From Plotosus lineatus (Eukaryota > Chordata > Actinopteri > Siluriformes > Plotosidae): a stretch of DNA of 64,000 nt. How positions within the stretch are numbered: the first letter of the stretch is position 1; the number at the start of each line of letters is the position of its first letter. Location of the stretch: contig CM045729.1 in NCBI GenBank assembly GCA_024760905.1, positions 83,923,550-83,987,549 on the forward strand, given 5' to 3'. Below the pieces are notes generated by a model. The model saw nothing but the letters and a program-made list of their open reading frames with translations. It did no database searches and had not been told where the DNA came from. Both the position numbers and the translations under genes were made by a program. Positions 63,324-64,000 of the stretch are shown here, one piece after another.

Positions 63324-63672
63324 CGTCTTCCTTTCGGCTTTTTCCCTTTTACTTGGGAGTCGCCACAGCGAATCATCTGATTCGCACGTTTGATTTGGCA
63401 GAGGTTTTTACGTCGGATGCCCTTCCTGTCACAACCCTTTCAGCAAGGGACAGAAACACGCTGACGACTTTGCAGCCTACTCTTTACGAATGTCAGCAAT
63501 GGTTCTTTTACATGCCTCTCACCATAGACAGTGAGAGACATGGCCCGCCTTTGATAACCCAGTTAGCCGCACTGGGGGGGGGGTGACAACCTTGTGGAGA
63601 GTGGGACTCGAACCCCCAACCTTTGGATCAGCGATCCAGCGCCCTATACCACTAGACCACCACTGCCCCATA
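63324..63672 (-). mobile_element. tRNA-derived SINE, full length
   Basis: Complete minus-strand copy: CTTTCGGCTTTTTCCC, GTCGCCACAGCGAATC, GTCGGATGCCCTTCCTGTC, G-rich CACTGGGGGGGG, B box complement GGGACTCGAACC and head end ACTAGACCACCACTGCCC. Confidence 0.85.
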
Positions 63673-63679
63673 ACACTCT

Positions 63680-64000
63680 TTTGCTTAAAATGCCTAATGT
63701 CACCATTAAATGCTGCAATGCTTTAAACATCACCAACCTTCTCCCTACAGAAAATGCCAGTGAGTCACATGATTGTGTTGCATTTACTCATGAAATTTGT
63801 TCACCCAAGCCATATCTCCAGGACTCTGCAGAATACTGATCTTGAACTATTTGTGGGTAGGTTAGCATTCAGGGACAATGCCTCAGGCAAAAATTGCATA
63901 GGGTTTGCCATAGTCTCATTTCAAGACACTCTATTGGCCGAGTCCCTTCCTTCACATGCTTCTGCTGAGGCGATGAAGCTTGTTGACCTTATACTCACCT
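63680..64000 (+). pseudogene. second retroviral pol fragment: RT end to RNase H, runs off the window
   Basis: The first frame reads MPNVTIKCCNALNITNLLP, the block before RNase H in class I retroviruses, then CVAFTHEICSPKP. After a +1 shift near 63835 RNase H follows: LELFVGRLAFRDN, where the catalytic FVDGS is FVGRL (Asp lost), then IGFAIVSFQD and SAEAMKLV, where normal copies have an AELKAL-like block. It is different in sequence from the retrovirus at 53771. The rest lies beyond 64000. Confidence 0.7.

Overview
This is vertebrate nuclear DNA, almost certainly from a ray-finned (teleost) fish. The base composition is AT-rich, coding sequence is sparse and split by introns, there are many (GT)n, (TA)n and (GA)n microsatellites, and the mobile-element set is typical of fish: several Tc1-like families, Rex3, an abundant RTE-clade LINE, L2-type LINEs with a TATCT tail, Penelope-like fragments, tRNA-derived SINEs, pogo/Tigger-like and hAT elements, Ty3/gypsy and endogenous retrovirus. 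No species can be named from the sequence alone.

One host gene is recognisable, on the + strand: a C-type lectin-domain (CTLD) gene of the fish 'macrophage mannose receptor 1-like / CLEC20A-like' type. Two CTLD exons lie at 16262-16654 and 16775-17113. After an intron of about 11.9 kb packed with transposons come two C-terminal exons at 29011-29102 and 31735-31839 (stop at 31837-31839). Splice sites and reading phase agree at all three junctions. The signal-peptide exon was not found.

Layout. 1-1505: no gene seen. 1506-8733: decayed Tc1, a broken Ty3/gypsy element, a second Tc1 copy, a LINE 5' region carrying a SINE, and Rex3. 8730-13862: two RTE LINE copies with a Penelope-like fragment and a pogo-like repeat between them. 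13889-15735: a large fold-back pogo-like element. 15891-16075: Penelope-like terminus. 16262-31839: the CTLD gene; its long intron holds an SR2-like LINE, L2 inside an RTE copy, and three Tc1-like elements, and its last intron holds Rex3 with a perfect 17-bp target duplication. 33265-36345: an internally deleted RTE copy carrying a structurally complete Tc1 element. 38066-44620: half of a second fold-back element, SINEs, RTE copy 6 with a nested hAT MITE, and Penelope-like DNA with a complete hammerhead-ribozyme fold. 45976-51256: SINEs, a decayed LINE endonuclease interrupted by a pogo-like element, another pogo-like element, and a hAT transposase. 51257-53770: RTE copy 7 with the longest intact reading frame of the family. 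53771-59153: an env-less endogenous retrovirus with only its 3' LTR. 59154-64000: an RTE fragment, Tc1 fragments, Penelope-like DNA, a SINE, and the start of a second retroviral pol fragment running off the window.

The elements interact. The abundant tRNA-derived SINE ends in sequence matching both the 5' leader and the 3' end of the RTE LINE, so that LINE probably mobilised it. Nesting gives a relative age order at several places. I did not find a new defence or metabolic system. The most notable items are the split CTLD gene, the hammerhead fold in the Penelope-like terminus, the LINE-end-derived SINE and a pair of inverted, unclassified duplicated segments (43830-44620 and 61790-62510).
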